From assembly GCF_014192395.1 (NCBI RefSeq), contig NZ_JACHXW010000028.1:1-64000 (forward strand): a DNA stretch of 64,000 nucleotides, written 5' to 3'. A program made the position numbers and the translations under genes. The DNA comes from Paenibacillus endophyticus. Its GTDB lineage: Bacteria; Bacillota; Bacilli; Paenibacillales; Paenibacillaceae. The notes under the pieces were generated by a model. The model was given only the letters and a program-made list of their open reading frames with translations, was not told the DNA's origin and searched no databases. This document shows, in pieces, positions 54,304 to 63,682 of the stretch (within the stretch, counting starts at the first letter, position 1; every line of letters begins with the position of its first letter).

Positions 54304-57261
54304 TTACTTACGATTCTTGCGGACAAACGCTACTGTAGCGTTGCCCCCGCCGCCGCTTTTCTTCTTCCGCTTGCTCTTGCCTGGCGCTGCGCCGCTGCCA
54401 TCCGGGCTTAGCGCATCCACTCCGCGCTCGCCGCTAAACGCACCGCTCGGCGCTGCATTCTTCCGCCTCGCCGCATCACCGCCGCCTTCACTCCGCCGCT
54501 TCCCGGCTCCGCCACGGCCACTGCCGCCTTGCCCGCCGCCGCCGCGGATGGGCAGGCCCCACATATCCGTGCGCGAGCCGCCTCCGCTTCCGCGCAACTG
54601 CTCTTGGCCTTGGCCCGGCGCTCCGCCTGCCTCTTGCCCCGGCCCGCGGTCCGACGCCGCCAACCCGCTGTCGTTCCCGCCGACACCGGCTTCGCCGCTG
54701 CCTCCTCGGCCGCGCCGCTTGCCGCCGCGCCCGCTATCAGGCGCATCGATTCGCCACGGATTGGCTTGCTCGACAATGCCAACCACGCTGCGGTCCACGC
54801 CGCTGTTGAATCCGCCGCGGCCGCCTTTACCGCCACGGCCTTTCCCGCCGCGACCACCTGCGCTTGCTCCGCCACGGTTATCCGAACCGCCGCGCTTGCC
54901 TTCGCCTGTCGCCGCCGATCCATTGCCCCCTCGGTTGTGATCGCCCGATCCGCCTCGGCTTCGCCCTTCTGCACTTGATCCAGAAGCGCTGCCGCCACGG
55001 CCTTTCCCGCCGCGTCCGCCTCGATCAACACTACCCGCACGATCACCGAAGCCGCCGCGTTTTTTACCGCCGCCGAAGCTGCTTGGGATGCCTTTTCCGC
55101 TGCGCGGTTTCATGTCCATCAGCTCAAAGTCAATCGTGTGCTCTGTCATACTGACGCGAGTAACCCGAATTTTCACTTCGTCGCCAATCCGATATATTTT
55201 GGATGTACGCTCGCCAACCAATATCATATGCTGCTCATGGAAGTTATAGTAGTCGTCTGACATATCACTCAGACGAATCAAGCCTTCCACTGAATTTTCC
55301 AGCTCAATAAACATGCCGAAGCTCGTTACGCTGCTAATGATTCCTTCGAACTCCTCGCCCACTTTATCGAGCATGTATTCGCATTTCTTCAGCTGCTCCG
55401 TATCGCGTTCTGCATCAACCGCTACCCTCTCACGTTCGGATGAATGCTGGGCAACCTCCGGCATCCGTGCCGTAAGCGTCTCATGGCGCGCCTCCGTCAA
55501 ATGACCCCCGCCATTCAGCACTTCACGAATGATCCGGTGAATCACCAAGTCGGGATAACGACGAATCGGAGATGTAAAGTGCGAATAAAATTCAGCTGCA
55601 AGCCCAAAATGTCCTAGGCTTTGCGCATCATATTTGGCCTGCTTCATCGAACGAAGCATCACAGTCGAAATAACGGTTGCTTCCTTGGTTCCGCGAATAT
55701 CCTCGAGCAGCGTCTGCAGTGCTTTCGGATGAATCGAATTTCCTTTACCCTTTACGGTATAACCGAAGTTTGACGCGAACTGGACGAAATTAAGCAGCTT
55801 CTCCTGCGTCGGGTCCTCATGGATCCGGTAGAGGAAAGGAACGCGCAGCCAGTGGAAATGCTCTGCAACCGTCTCATTCGCGATCAACATGAACTCCTCG
55901 ATGATTTGCTCAGCCACGGAACGCTCACGCTTGATAATATCGACCGCTTTGCCGTTCTCATCCACGATTACCTTCGATTCTTGGAAATCGAAATCGATAG
56001 CGCCTCGTTTCATCCGCTGCGAGCGCAGACGCATCGCGAGATCCTCCATAAGTCCGAACATGTCGAGCAGATCGGCATATCGTTCCATAAGCTCCGTCTG
56101 CGGCTCTTCTTCCGTAGCCGTCAGAATTTTTTTCACATTCGTATAGGTCATGCGCTCTTTCGTACGGATCACGCTCGTAAATATGTCATGGCGCACGCGT
56201 TTCAGTGTCGCAGCGTCGAATTCCATCTCACAAGATAACGTAAGCCGATCCACTTTCGGATTAAGCGAGCAAATGCCGTTCGACAAACGATGTGGCAGCA
56301 TTGGTATTACGCGGTCAACCAAATACACGCTGCAACCTCTACGGTAAGCTTCCTGGTCCAGCTCCGAATTTTCTCTTACGTAATACCCTACATCAGCGAT
56401 ATGAACGCCGAGCAAATAGTTCCCATTCTCCAGGCGCTTCACATGTACCGCATCATCAAGATCCTTCGCGTCCTCGCCATCGATCGTGACGATGACCTCA
56501 TCGCGAAGATCCCGTCTACCCTGCTGAACAATTTCTTCGTCGGTAATCGAATCCGGCGCAGCTTCCGCTTCCGCCATCACTTCATCCTGGAAACCCTCCG
56601 GCAGCTGATGTTTACGAATAATCGACAAAATGTCGACACCCGGATCGTTCTTATGTCCTAAAATTTCGACAATTTCGCCTTCGGCAGCAGAACGTCCTTC
56701 CGGATAGGAGACGATGTTCACGACAACCTTTTGCCCGGAAACTGCTCCTTGGTAGCCGCCCTTAGGAATAAAAATATCACGGTTGATCCGTTTGTCATCC
56801 GGTACCACGAACGCATAGACGTCATGATCTTCGAATGTCCCTACAATCTGAGTGACCGCCCGTTCCACGATGCGAACGACCTCGCCCTCCATCCTGCCGC
56901 CATGCTCGCTTCTTGTCGTGACTCGCACGAGAATAATATCGCCGTTCATTGCGCTCTTCAGATCATTCGCATGCAAGTATACATCCCCGTGATCCTTCTG
57001 ATCCGGTATCAAGAAGCCAAAGCCCTTTGCATGCGATTGCAGCTTGCCCCTCAATAAGTTCATCCGCTCCGGCACCCCATAGTGATCATTCGGTGTACGA
57101 ATGATTTTGCCCGCGTCCTCAAGCAGGTTCAGCAGTTTAAGGAACTCCTTAAACTCCGCTGCGCCCTCGATACCAAAATGCTTCTCGAGCTCTTGGTACG
57201 TCATCGGCTTATAAGCCGTTTCTTTCATAAAATCAAGCAGTTCCTGCTCGTGAATGGTCAT
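54304..57261 (-). CDS. rnr: Ribonuclease R with very long Gly/Arg-rich tail
   Basis: 985 residues. An N-terminal helix-turn-helix-like part, cold-shock domains (GFGFLIPDQKDHGDVYLHAN), then the RNB catalytic domain with TIDGEDAKDLDDAVHV (the catalytic Asp cluster) and an S1 domain (FEGIISSVTSFGMFIELENS) to about residue 715. The remaining 268 residues are low complexity, rich in Gly, Arg, Ser and Ala (GGKRGG-, GGRGGKGRGG-type runs), encoded by very GC-rich DNA. Family members usually have a short basic tail, so total length is well above the common 700-820. RNase R degrades structured RNA 3' to 5', works with tmRNA in trans-translation, and sits next to secG as in many Bacillales (secG-rnr-smpB-ssrA order). 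Confidence 0.9.
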   Translation of the reverse strand: MTIHEQELLDFMKETAYKPMTYQELEKHFGIEGAAEFKEFLKLLNLLEDAGKIIRTPNDHYGVPERMNLLRGKLQSHAKGFGFLIPDQKDHGDVYLHANDLKSAMNGDIILVRVTTRSEHGGRMEGEVVRIVERAVTQIVGTFEDHDVYAFVVPDDKRINRDIFIPKGGYQGAVSGQKVVVNIVSYPEGRSAAEGEIVEILGHKNDPGVDILSIIRKHQLPEGFQDEVMAEAEAAPDSITDEEIVQQGRRDLRDEVIVTIDGEDAKDLDDAVHVKRLENGNYLLGVHIADVGYYVRENSELDQEAYRRGCSVYLVDRVIPMLPHRLSNGICSLNPKVDRLTLSCEMEFDAATLKRVRHDIFTSVIRTKERMTYTNVKKILTATEEEPQTELMERYADLLDMFGLMEDLAMRLRSQRMKRGAIDFDFQESKVIVDENGKAVDIIKRERSVAEQIIEEFMLIANETVAEHFHWLRVPFLYRIHEDPTQEKLLNFVQFASNFGYTVKGKGNSIHPKALQTLLEDIRGTKEATVISTVMLRSMKQAKYDAQSLGHFGLAAEFYSHFTSPIRRYPDLVIHRIIREVLNGGGHLTEARHETLTARMPEVAQHSSERERVAVDAERDTEQLKKCEYMLDKVGEEFEGIISSVTSFGMFIELENSVEGLIRLSDMSDDYYNFHEQHMILVGERTSKIYRIGDEVKIRVTRVSMTEHTIDFELMDMKPRSGKGIPSSFGGGKKRGGFGDRAGSVDRGGRGGKGRGGSASGSSAEGRSRGGSGDHNRGGNGSAATGEGKRGGSDNRGGASAGGRGGKGRGGKGGRGGFNSGVDRSVVGIVEQANPWRIDAPDSGRGGKRRGRGGSGEAGVGGNDSGLAASDRGPGQEAGGAPGQGQEQLRGSGGGSRTDMWGLPIRGGGGQGGSGRGGAGKRRSEGGGDAARRKNAAPSGAFSGERGVDALSPDGSGAAPGKSKRKKKSGGGGNATVAFVRKNRK

Positions 57262-57391
57262 TAGTTGTTTTTCTCCTCATAAACCTGCGGCCAACTCTAG
57301 CTTCGTTGCGGCAGGTTGATAGAATATCATATATCATGTAGTATACACGAAATGGGGGCCTCGCATCCGTGAATATGCTGAAAATACAAAA

Positions 57392-57414
57392 AAAGCGAGG
57401 ATTATCCTCGCTTT
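57392..57414 (-). terminator. Terminator after secG
   Basis: AAAGCGAGGA, loop TTA, TCCTCGCTTT, with a T-run (TTTTTGTATTTTC) on the minus strand. Separates secG from rnr. Confidence 0.85.
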
Positions 57415-57429
57415 CTGCGTGTGTGTCCA

Positions 57430-57666
57430 TTATTGTTTTACGAAGTACGATACAACAAGCGCTAATATAAAGAAGCCAGCCGCCAGAACTACTGTCAAAC
57501 GCTGCAAGAACAAATCCAAACCGCGCGCCTTCTGTTTGCCGAACAAGTGCTCAGCTCCGCCCGTAATTGCACCGGACAAGCCTGCGCTCTTTCCTTTTTG
57601 CAGCAATACTACAGCAATCAGGCCGACAGAGAATATAACGAGCACGATCTTCAATAAGATATCCAT
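57430..57666 (-). CDS. secG: Preprotein translocase subunit SecG
   Basis: 78 residues with two membrane helices (about 4-22 and 55-75) and the cytoplasmic loop LLQKGKSAGLSGAITGGAEH then LFGKQKARGLD, which is the SecG signature. SecG joins SecYE and helps SecA-driven export. The ATG has a GGAGG just upstream. A terminator follows it, then rnr, the usual order in Bacillales. Confidence 0.95.
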   Translation of the reverse strand: MDILLKIVLVIFSVGLIAVVLLQKGKSAGLSGAITGGAEHLFGKQKARGLDLFLQRLTVVLAAGFFILALVVSYFVKQ

Positions 57667-57765
57667 TCATTCCACCTCCAGCATAGGAGCTCCGTAAAAA
57701 CACGTAAATCGAGTGTACCATAGCTGGGCCTAAATTACAATAGGACAAGCCCAAAACACGGCCTT

Positions 57766-58533
57766 TTATGCAAAGCCATGGGATTTTAGGAACTCATAGT
57801 TATTTGCAGCGCTCTCAAGTGAGCTTGATTCGAACTGCTCCTGCTCCACAATCATGAACTCAACGCCAGCTGGCTCAAGCTCGATCAACAGCTCGGCATA
57901 ACCTACCTCGCCTTTTCCAATTTCAGCATCCTTCAAGCCTTTGGAGAAATCCTTCAAATGCACCAAAGGAACGCGGCCCTTGTATCGTTTCAAATAGTCA
58001 GCAGGCTTGTAGCCTGCAATATGCAGCCAGCCCAAATCGAATTCCATCACCATTAGCTCGGACGGAATTTGGGCTAAAATCTGATCGATCACAGGCTTTT
58101 TCTCCACTGATTTGAAATCGAATTCGTGATTTTGGTACCCATACTTCATCCCCGCTGCTCTAACCTGCTGACCGCATTTCGTGAATACGTCAATCAAATA
58201 CTTCACATTGTCTTTAGTCGGCTGCTCCGGCAACGGTGCCCAAGGCGTTATGATATACGTTACGCCAAGCTCTTTGGCATATTCAATTTGGCCTGCCAAA
58301 TCGGATTCCATATTTTTCGAATCGCTAAAGTTCAAGGGAACATGCACGGAAGGAGCTTTTAGTCCAAGCTCAGACAGCTTGCTCTTAAGCTCAGGGGCCG
58401 GCGTTTTGAAATACCCCGCAAACTCGACTGCCGTGTAGCCGATCTCTGCTATTTTTTCGAGTGTGCCCAGAAAATCAATTTCGGTTTGATCCCTTACGGA
58501 ATACATTTGAATGCCTATGCCCGGTTTTGCCAC
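57766..58533 (-). CDS. Sugar phosphate isomerase/epimerase-like TIM-barrel protein
   Basis: 255 residues, xylose-isomerase-like TIM barrel (AP endonuclease 2 fold). Metal-site motifs are visible: NHEFDF, MEFDLGWLHIAG, VPLVHLKDF and IVEQEQ. Such proteins act on sugars, inositol derivatives or hydroxypyruvate, and the substrate cannot be told here. No signal peptide; cytoplasmic. It is transcribed from its own unit, 132 bases after eno, whose terminator lies between. Confidence 0.8.
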   Translation of the reverse strand: MAKPGIGIQMYSVRDQTEIDFLGTLEKIAEIGYTAVEFAGYFKTPAPELKSKLSELGLKAPSVHVPLNFSDSKNMESDLAGQIEYAKELGVTYIITPWAPLPEQPTKDNVKYLIDVFTKCGQQVRAAGMKYGYQNHEFDFKSVEKKPVIDQILAQIPSELMVMEFDLGWLHIAGYKPADYLKRYKGRVPLVHLKDFSKGLKDAEIGKGEVGYAELLIELEPAGVEFMIVEQEQFESSSLESAANNYEFLKSHGFA

Positions 58534-58610
58534 AAGTCACACCTCCTAATCGAATAATGCTGTACCCGCATATTATGTCCGAGATAAGGCCTGAACTATG
58601 GCACAAAAAA

Positions 58611-58650
58611 AAGAAGGACACGTCCGGATGGACATGCCCTTCTTCAAAAG
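58611..58650 (-). terminator. Terminator after eno
   Basis: AAGAAGGACACGTCC (58,611-58,625) pairs with GGACATGCCCTTCTT (58,630-58,644) with small imperfections, and eight T residues follow on the minus strand. It closes the glycolytic operon. Confidence 0.85.
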
Positions 58651-58664
58651 CCGCAATTTGCGTC

Positions 58665-59957
58665 TTATTTGAAGTTTTTCAAGTTGTAGAAAGCGGATTT
58701 GCCTGCGTATTGCGCAGTTGAACCCAATTGGTCTTCAATGCGAAGCAATTGGTTGTATTTTGCAACGCGGTCCGTACGGGACGGAGCGCCTGTTTTGATT
58801 TGGCCAGCGTTTGTAGCTACAGCGATGTCAGCGATTGTGCTGTCTTCGCTCTCGCCTGAACGGTGAGAGATAACAGCTGTGTAACCAGCGCGTTTTGCCA
58901 TTTCGATTGCATCGAAAGTTTCAGTAAGCGAACCGATTTGGTTAACTTTAACCAGGATCGAGTTGCCCACGCCTTTGTCGATACCGTCAGCAAGACGCTC
59001 CGTGTTCGTAACGAATAGATCGTCACCAACCAGTTGTACTTTACCGCCAAGCTTCTCAGTAAGCAGTTTCCAACCATCCCAATCGTCTTCGGAGCAGCCG
59101 TCTTCGATTGTGATAATTGGGTATTTGTCAGCCCATGAAGCAAGAAGGTCAACGAACTCAGCAGGTGTGAACGATTTGCCTTCGCCTGCAAGCACGTATT
59201 TGCCGTCTTTGAAGAATTCAGTTGAAGCAACGTCCATACCGAGGAATACGTCAACGCCTGGCTTGTAGCCTGCGCGCTCGATAGCGGAGATGATTGTTGT
59301 AATGGCTTCTTCGTTTGAACCTAGGTTAGGAGCGAAGCCGCCTTCGTCGCCAACAGCTGTGTTAAGACCTTTGTCATGCAATACAGCTTTCAGGTTGTGG
59401 AAGATTTCAGCGCCGATACGAAGCGCTTCTTTGAAGCTTTCAGCACCGACAGGAAGAACCATGAATTCTTGAACGTCGATGTTGTTGTCAGCGTGCTCGC
59501 CGCCGTTGATGATGTTCATCATTGGAACTGGAAGCACTTTAGCGTTGAATCCGCCAAGGTATGTGTAAAGAGGTACATCAAGAGCATCAGAAGCTGCGCG
59601 AGCTACTGCCATTGATACCGCTAGAATGGCGTTAGCGCCCAGTTTAGCTTTGTTAGGCGTACCGTCAAGCTCGATCATTTTGCGGTCGATAGCTACTTGG
59701 TCAAGAGCGTCAAGACCGATGATTTCGGGAGCGATTTCTGTGTTTACATTCTCAACAGCTTTCAGAACACCTTTACCAAGGTAACGGGATTTGTCGCCGT
59801 CACGAAGCTCAACAGCCTCGTAAGCGCCTGTGGAAGCACCGGATGGAACGATTGCGCGGCCTTTGCCGCCTGACTCTAGGGAAACTTCTACTTCTACTGT
59901 TGGATTTCCGCGGGAATCCAACACTTCGCGTGCGTATACATCAACGATAATTGACAT
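58665..59957 (-). CDS. eno: Enolase
   Basis: 430 residues. The N-terminal part (YAREVLDSRGNPTVEVEV, GASTGAYEAVELRDGD) and the signature LVKVNQIGSLTETFDAI, with SHRSGESEDSTIADIAVATN nearby, are standard. It converts 2-phosphoglycerate to phosphoenolpyruvate. It is the last gene of the gap-pgk-tpiA-gpmI-eno run. Confidence 0.97.
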   Translation of the reverse strand: MSIIVDVYAREVLDSRGNPTVEVEVSLESGGKGRAIVPSGASTGAYEAVELRDGDKSRYLGKGVLKAVENVNTEIAPEIIGLDALDQVAIDRKMIELDGTPNKAKLGANAILAVSMAVARAASDALDVPLYTYLGGFNAKVLPVPMMNIINGGEHADNNIDVQEFMVLPVGAESFKEALRIGAEIFHNLKAVLHDKGLNTAVGDEGGFAPNLGSNEEAITTIISAIERAGYKPGVDVFLGMDVASTEFFKDGKYVLAGEGKSFTPAEFVDLLASWADKYPIITIEDGCSEDDWDGWKLLTEKLGGKVQLVGDDLFVTNTERLADGIDKGVGNSILVKVNQIGSLTETFDAIEMAKRAGYTAVISHRSGESEDSTIADIAVATNAGQIKTGAPSRTDRVAKYNQLLRIEDQLGSTAQYAGKSAFYNLKNFK

Positions 59958-59981
59958 GAGAGAAACACTCCTTCAATGGTT

Positions 59982-61523
59982 TTATTTGGGGTTGATCAAG
60001 GAAACGCCGGTCATTTCTTTCGGTTTGGACAGCTCTAGAAGCTCAAGAAGCGTTGGCGCGATGTCGGCAAGAATACCGCCGTCGCGAAGCGTCTCGCCAG
60101 CTCTAGTTACGATAAGCGGTACAGGATTCGTCGTATGTGCCGTAAACGGACGGCCATTCTCGTCAAATACCATATCAGCATTACCGTGGTCGGCTGTAAT
60201 GATGCACACGCCGCCTTTGGCAAGCACAGCTTCCACTACTTTGCCAAGGCATTCATCCGTCGCTTCAACTGCCTTGATCGTAGGCTCCAGCATGCCGGAG
60301 TGGCCTACCATATCAGGGTTCGCGAAGTTCAGAATAATGGCGTCATGCTTGTCTGATTCGATCTCGCGCACCGTAGACTCGGCAAGCTCATACGCGCTCA
60401 TTTCCGGTTGAAGATCGTACGTTGCGACCTTCGGGGAATTGATAAGCACGCGAGTTTCGCCTGGAAGCTCATGGTCGCGACCGCCGCTAAAGAAAAACGT
60501 AACATGCGGGTATTTTTCGGTTTCAGCTGTGCGCAATTGTGTCTTGTTGTTCTGTACGAGTACTTCGCCAAGCGTATTATCAAGGTTCTTTGGTGAATAC
60601 GCAACGAATCCGCCAACGGTTTCACTGAATAGCGTCAGGCAGACGAAATACAGGTTCACCGGATGGTTCGCGCCACGGTCAAAGCCTCGGAAATCCTCAT
60701 TCGTGAATACTTGCGACAATTGAATCGCACGGTCAGGGCGGAAATTGAAGAAAATAACCGCATCCTCGGATTCCACTAGGCCAACTGGCTTGTTTTCACC
60801 ATCCACAATAACCGTTGGCATAACGAATTCATCATAAACCGATTTCTCGTAGGATTCAACTACCGCTTGAATCGGATCGTAGTATTGAGGTCCTTCGCCA
60901 TACACCATGGCACGGTATGACTTCTCCGTACGCTCCCAACGCTTGTCGCGGTCCATGGCATAATAACGCCCTTGCACCGTAGCAATGCGTCCTACGCCAA
61001 CCTCTTCGATCTTAGCTTGCAGACGCTCCAGGTAGCCTTTAGCGCTATCCGGAGATACATCGCGTCCATCCAAGAAAGCGTGGATGTATACATCCTCAAG
61101 CCCTTCTTTTTTCGCAAGATCAAGCAAAGCGAACAAATGCTCAATATGGCTATGTACGCCGCCGTCTGAGAGCAATCCGTACAGGTGCAGCTTCTTGCTG
61201 TTCGTCTTCACATGGCGAACCGCTCCAAGGATGGTTTCGTTCTCGTAGAACTCACCGTCCCGGATCGATTTGCTGATACGGGTCAGATCCTGATACACAA
61301 TGCGACCCGCGCCAATATTCAAATGGCCAACCTCGGAGTTGCCCATTTGGCCTTCTGGCAAACCAACTGCTTCGCCAGAGGCCGTCAGCGTCGTGTGCGG
61401 GTATGTCGACCAGTAACGGTCGTAATTCGGTTTGTTTGCTTGTGCTACGGCATTGCCGACAACATCATCACGCAAACCGAAACCGTCAAGAATAATAAGC
61501 GCTACAGGTTTGGGAACAGCCAT
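59982..61523 (-). CDS. gpmI: Cofactor-independent phosphoglycerate mutase
   Basis: 513 residues. ALIILDGFGLRDD (metal Asp), GNSEVGHLNIGAGR (the phospho-Ser region) and ITADHGNADMVFDENG are diagnostic of the Mn-dependent alkaline-phosphatase-like GpmI. It interconverts 3- and 2-phosphoglycerate; in spore formers Mn and pH control it during sporulation. It lies 24 bases before eno and one base after tpiA. Confidence 0.97.
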   Translation of the reverse strand: MAVPKPVALIILDGFGLRDDVVGNAVAQANKPNYDRYWSTYPHTTLTASGEAVGLPEGQMGNSEVGHLNIGAGRIVYQDLTRISKSIRDGEFYENETILGAVRHVKTNSKKLHLYGLLSDGGVHSHIEHLFALLDLAKKEGLEDVYIHAFLDGRDVSPDSAKGYLERLQAKIEEVGVGRIATVQGRYYAMDRDKRWERTEKSYRAMVYGEGPQYYDPIQAVVESYEKSVYDEFVMPTVIVDGENKPVGLVESEDAVIFFNFRPDRAIQLSQVFTNEDFRGFDRGANHPVNLYFVCLTLFSETVGGFVAYSPKNLDNTLGEVLVQNNKTQLRTAETEKYPHVTFFFSGGRDHELPGETRVLINSPKVATYDLQPEMSAYELAESTVREIESDKHDAIILNFANPDMVGHSGMLEPTIKAVEATDECLGKVVEAVLAKGGVCIITADHGNADMVFDENGRPFTAHTTNPVPLIVTRAGETLRDGGILADIAPTLLELLELSKPKEMTGVSLINPK

Positions 61524-61524
61524 C

Positions 61525-62283
61525 TTACTTGGCCCCCTCGACCAAAGCGATATATGATGCTGGTTCTAGACTAGCACCGCCGACAAGCGCGCCATCAATA
61601 TCGGTTTGACCCATGTACTCAGCTACGTTGTTAGGCTTCACGCTGCCGCCGTATTGGATGCGAACAGCATCTGCGGTTGCTTGGTCATATAGGCCTGCAA
61701 CAACGCCGCGGATATAGCCGATAACGTCCTGTGCATCCTCGGAAGTCGATGATTTACCAGTTCCGATTGCCCAGATTGGCTCATATGCAATAACGACTTC
61801 TGCCGCTTGCGCTGCGGATACGCCTTGGAAAGCCGCTTCAGTTTGCACTTTGCAAACATCCTTCGTTTGTCCTGCTTCGCGTTCTTCCAGCTTCTCGCCT
61901 ACACAGACGATTGGCAGCAAGCCGTTTTTGAATGAAGCGTGAACTTTCTTGTTTACGATCTCATCGGACTCAGCGAAGTATGCACGACGCTCGGAGTGGC
62001 CGATAATCACGTATTTCACGCCAAGATCCTTCAACATCACGCCGCTGATTTCACCTGTGAATGCGCCATTGTCTTCGAAGTGAACGTTTTGCGCTCCGAT
62101 AGCAATCGAAGTGCCTTTCGCAGCTTCAACAAGGGCAGGAAGTGTCGTGAAAGGCGCGCAAATCACGCTCTCCACACCATCAACCTCAGCTTTGCCTTTA
62201 ATCTCGGAGAAAAAGGAAACAGCCTCGGATACTGTTTTGAACATTTTCCAGTTACCTGCAATGATCGGTTTTCTGTTGCTCAT
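61525..62283 (-). CDS. tpiA: Triosephosphate isomerase
   Basis: 252 residues. GNWKMFKT (Lys), IIGHSERRAYF (His), and VIAYEPIWAIGTGKSST (catalytic Glu and flexible loop) are all present. It interconverts dihydroxyacetone phosphate and glyceraldehyde 3-phosphate. It lies 40 bases after pgk. Confidence 0.97.
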   Translation of the reverse strand: MSNRKPIIAGNWKMFKTVSEAVSFFSEIKGKAEVDGVESVICAPFTTLPALVEAAKGTSIAIGAQNVHFEDNGAFTGEISGVMLKDLGVKYVIIGHSERRAYFAESDEIVNKKVHASFKNGLLPIVCVGEKLEEREAGQTKDVCKVQTEAAFQGVSAAQAAEVVIAYEPIWAIGTGKSSTSEDAQDVIGYIRGVVAGLYDQATADAVRIQYGGSVKPNNVAEYMGQTDIDGALVGGASLEPASYIALVEGAK

Positions 62284-62323
62284 GCGTAATCCTCCTCATA
62301 ATATTTTATTGGGGTGAAAGCTA

Positions 62324-63508
62324 TTATTTATCGTTAAGAGCTACAACGCCTGGAAGCACTTTGCCTTCCATGAACTCAAGGGAAGCGCCGCCGCCTGTCG
62401 AGATGAAGTCCATTTTGTCAGCTAGGTGGAATTTCTCAGCTGCTGCTGCGGAATCGCCGCCGCCGATAACCGTGTAGCCTGATGTTTCTGCGCAAGCGTT
62501 GGCAACAGCTAGCGTACCATGCGAGAATGGCTCAATTTCAAATACGCCCATCGGTCCGTTCCAAACGACTAGCTTGGAGTTTTTGATTACGTCAGCGTAA
62601 AGCTCACGTGTTTTAGGTCCGATGTCAATGCCTTCCCAATCAGCTGGGATGCTGTCTACGTCAACGATTTGCGTGTTAGCCGTAGCGCTGAAATCGTCAG
62701 TAACTACGATATCAACTGGGATCAAGAAGTTTTTGCCTAGCTTTTTAGCTTTCTCCATGAACTCAAGAGCAAGATCAAGCTTGCTGTTATCGACAAGCGA
62801 TTTGCCGATTTCATGTCCTTGCGCTTTGAAGAATGTATAAGACAAGCCGCCGCCGATGATTACGTTGTCGGCAATTTCAAGCATTTTGTCGATAACTGCG
62901 ATTTTGTCTTTTACTTTGGACCCGCCTACAATTGCTGTGAAAGGACGCTCAGGGTTGTTCAATGCTTTGCCTAGCACTTCAAGCTCTCTCTCCATTAGAA
63001 GGCCGGATACAGCGGGAAGAATATGAGCAATGCCTTCTGTCGATGCGTGCGCGCGGTGAGCAGCGCCGAAAGCATCGTTTACGAACAAGTCAGCAAGCTT
63101 AGCGAATGCTTTCGCTAGTTCTGGATCATTCTTCTCTTCACCCTCGTAGAAACGTACATTCTCCAGAAGCAATACGTCGCCGTTGTTAAGGGCAGCAACC
63201 TGCGCTTCAACCGCTTCGCCAATCGCTTCGTTTGCTTTTGTTACTTGCTTGCCAAGAAGCTCGGACAAACGCGCTGCGGATGCCGTGTGGCGAAGCTCTT
63301 CAACCACTTGGCCGTTCGGACGTCCAAGATGGCTTGCTAGAATAACTTTAGCGCCTTTTTCGATTAAGAAGTTAATCGTAGGAAGCGTTTCACGGATACG
63401 CTTGTCATCGGTAATTTTGCCATCCTCTAGCGGCACGTTGAAATCAACGCGGACAAATACCCGTTTACCAGCAAGCTCAGCTACATCACGTACACTTTTC
63501 TTATTCAT
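62324..63508 (-). CDS. pgk: Phosphoglycerate kinase
   Basis: 394 residues. GKRVFVRVDFNVPLEDGKIT, ASHLGRPNG, NDAFGAAHRAHAS and the C-terminal GGGDSAAAAEKF are the family signatures. It makes ATP and 3-phosphoglycerate. The preceding gap gene is separated by a hairpin that may cause partial termination. Confidence 0.97.
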   Translation of the reverse strand: MNKKSVRDVAELAGKRVFVRVDFNVPLEDGKITDDKRIRETLPTINFLIEKGAKVILASHLGRPNGQVVEELRHTASAARLSELLGKQVTKANEAIGEAVEAQVAALNNGDVLLLENVRFYEGEEKNDPELAKAFAKLADLFVNDAFGAAHRAHASTEGIAHILPAVSGLLMERELEVLGKALNNPERPFTAIVGGSKVKDKIAVIDKMLEIADNVIIGGGLSYTFFKAQGHEIGKSLVDNSKLDLALEFMEKAKKLGKNFLIPVDIVVTDDFSATANTQIVDVDSIPADWEGIDIGPKTRELYADVIKNSKLVVWNGPMGVFEIEPFSHGTLAVANACAETSGYTVIGGGDSAAAAEKFHLADKMDFISTGGGASLEFMEGKVLPGVVALNDK

Positions 63509-63560
63509 TTATGAAACCTCCCGAATAATTGTTATGGAAAGGGATAGCCGTCGATTCGCA

Positions 63561-63605
63561 AAAAAAAGAAGGGCGCTCCTTCAAAGAAGAAACGCCCCCG
63601 TGATT
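63561..63605 (-). terminator. Hairpin between gap and pgk
   Basis: GGGCG (63,571-63,575) and CGCCC (63,593-63,597), with inner CTTC/GAAG pairing, followed by nine or so T residues on the minus strand. It resembles a rho-independent terminator and would lower downstream expression relative to gap. Confidence 0.65.
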
Positions 63606-63682
63606 TACGTCTCCTAGAAGCCGCAAATCATAGACCTGTGCTCCGCCTGCGCGAAAGCCGCGGGTCCGTCCGCCTTCTTTGC

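Noticed and set aside
54293..55154. Several long frames on both strands in the GC-rich rnr tail
   Set aside because: High GC removes stop codons in all frames; Pro- and Ala-rich text there is a by-product of the Gly/Arg-coding strand.
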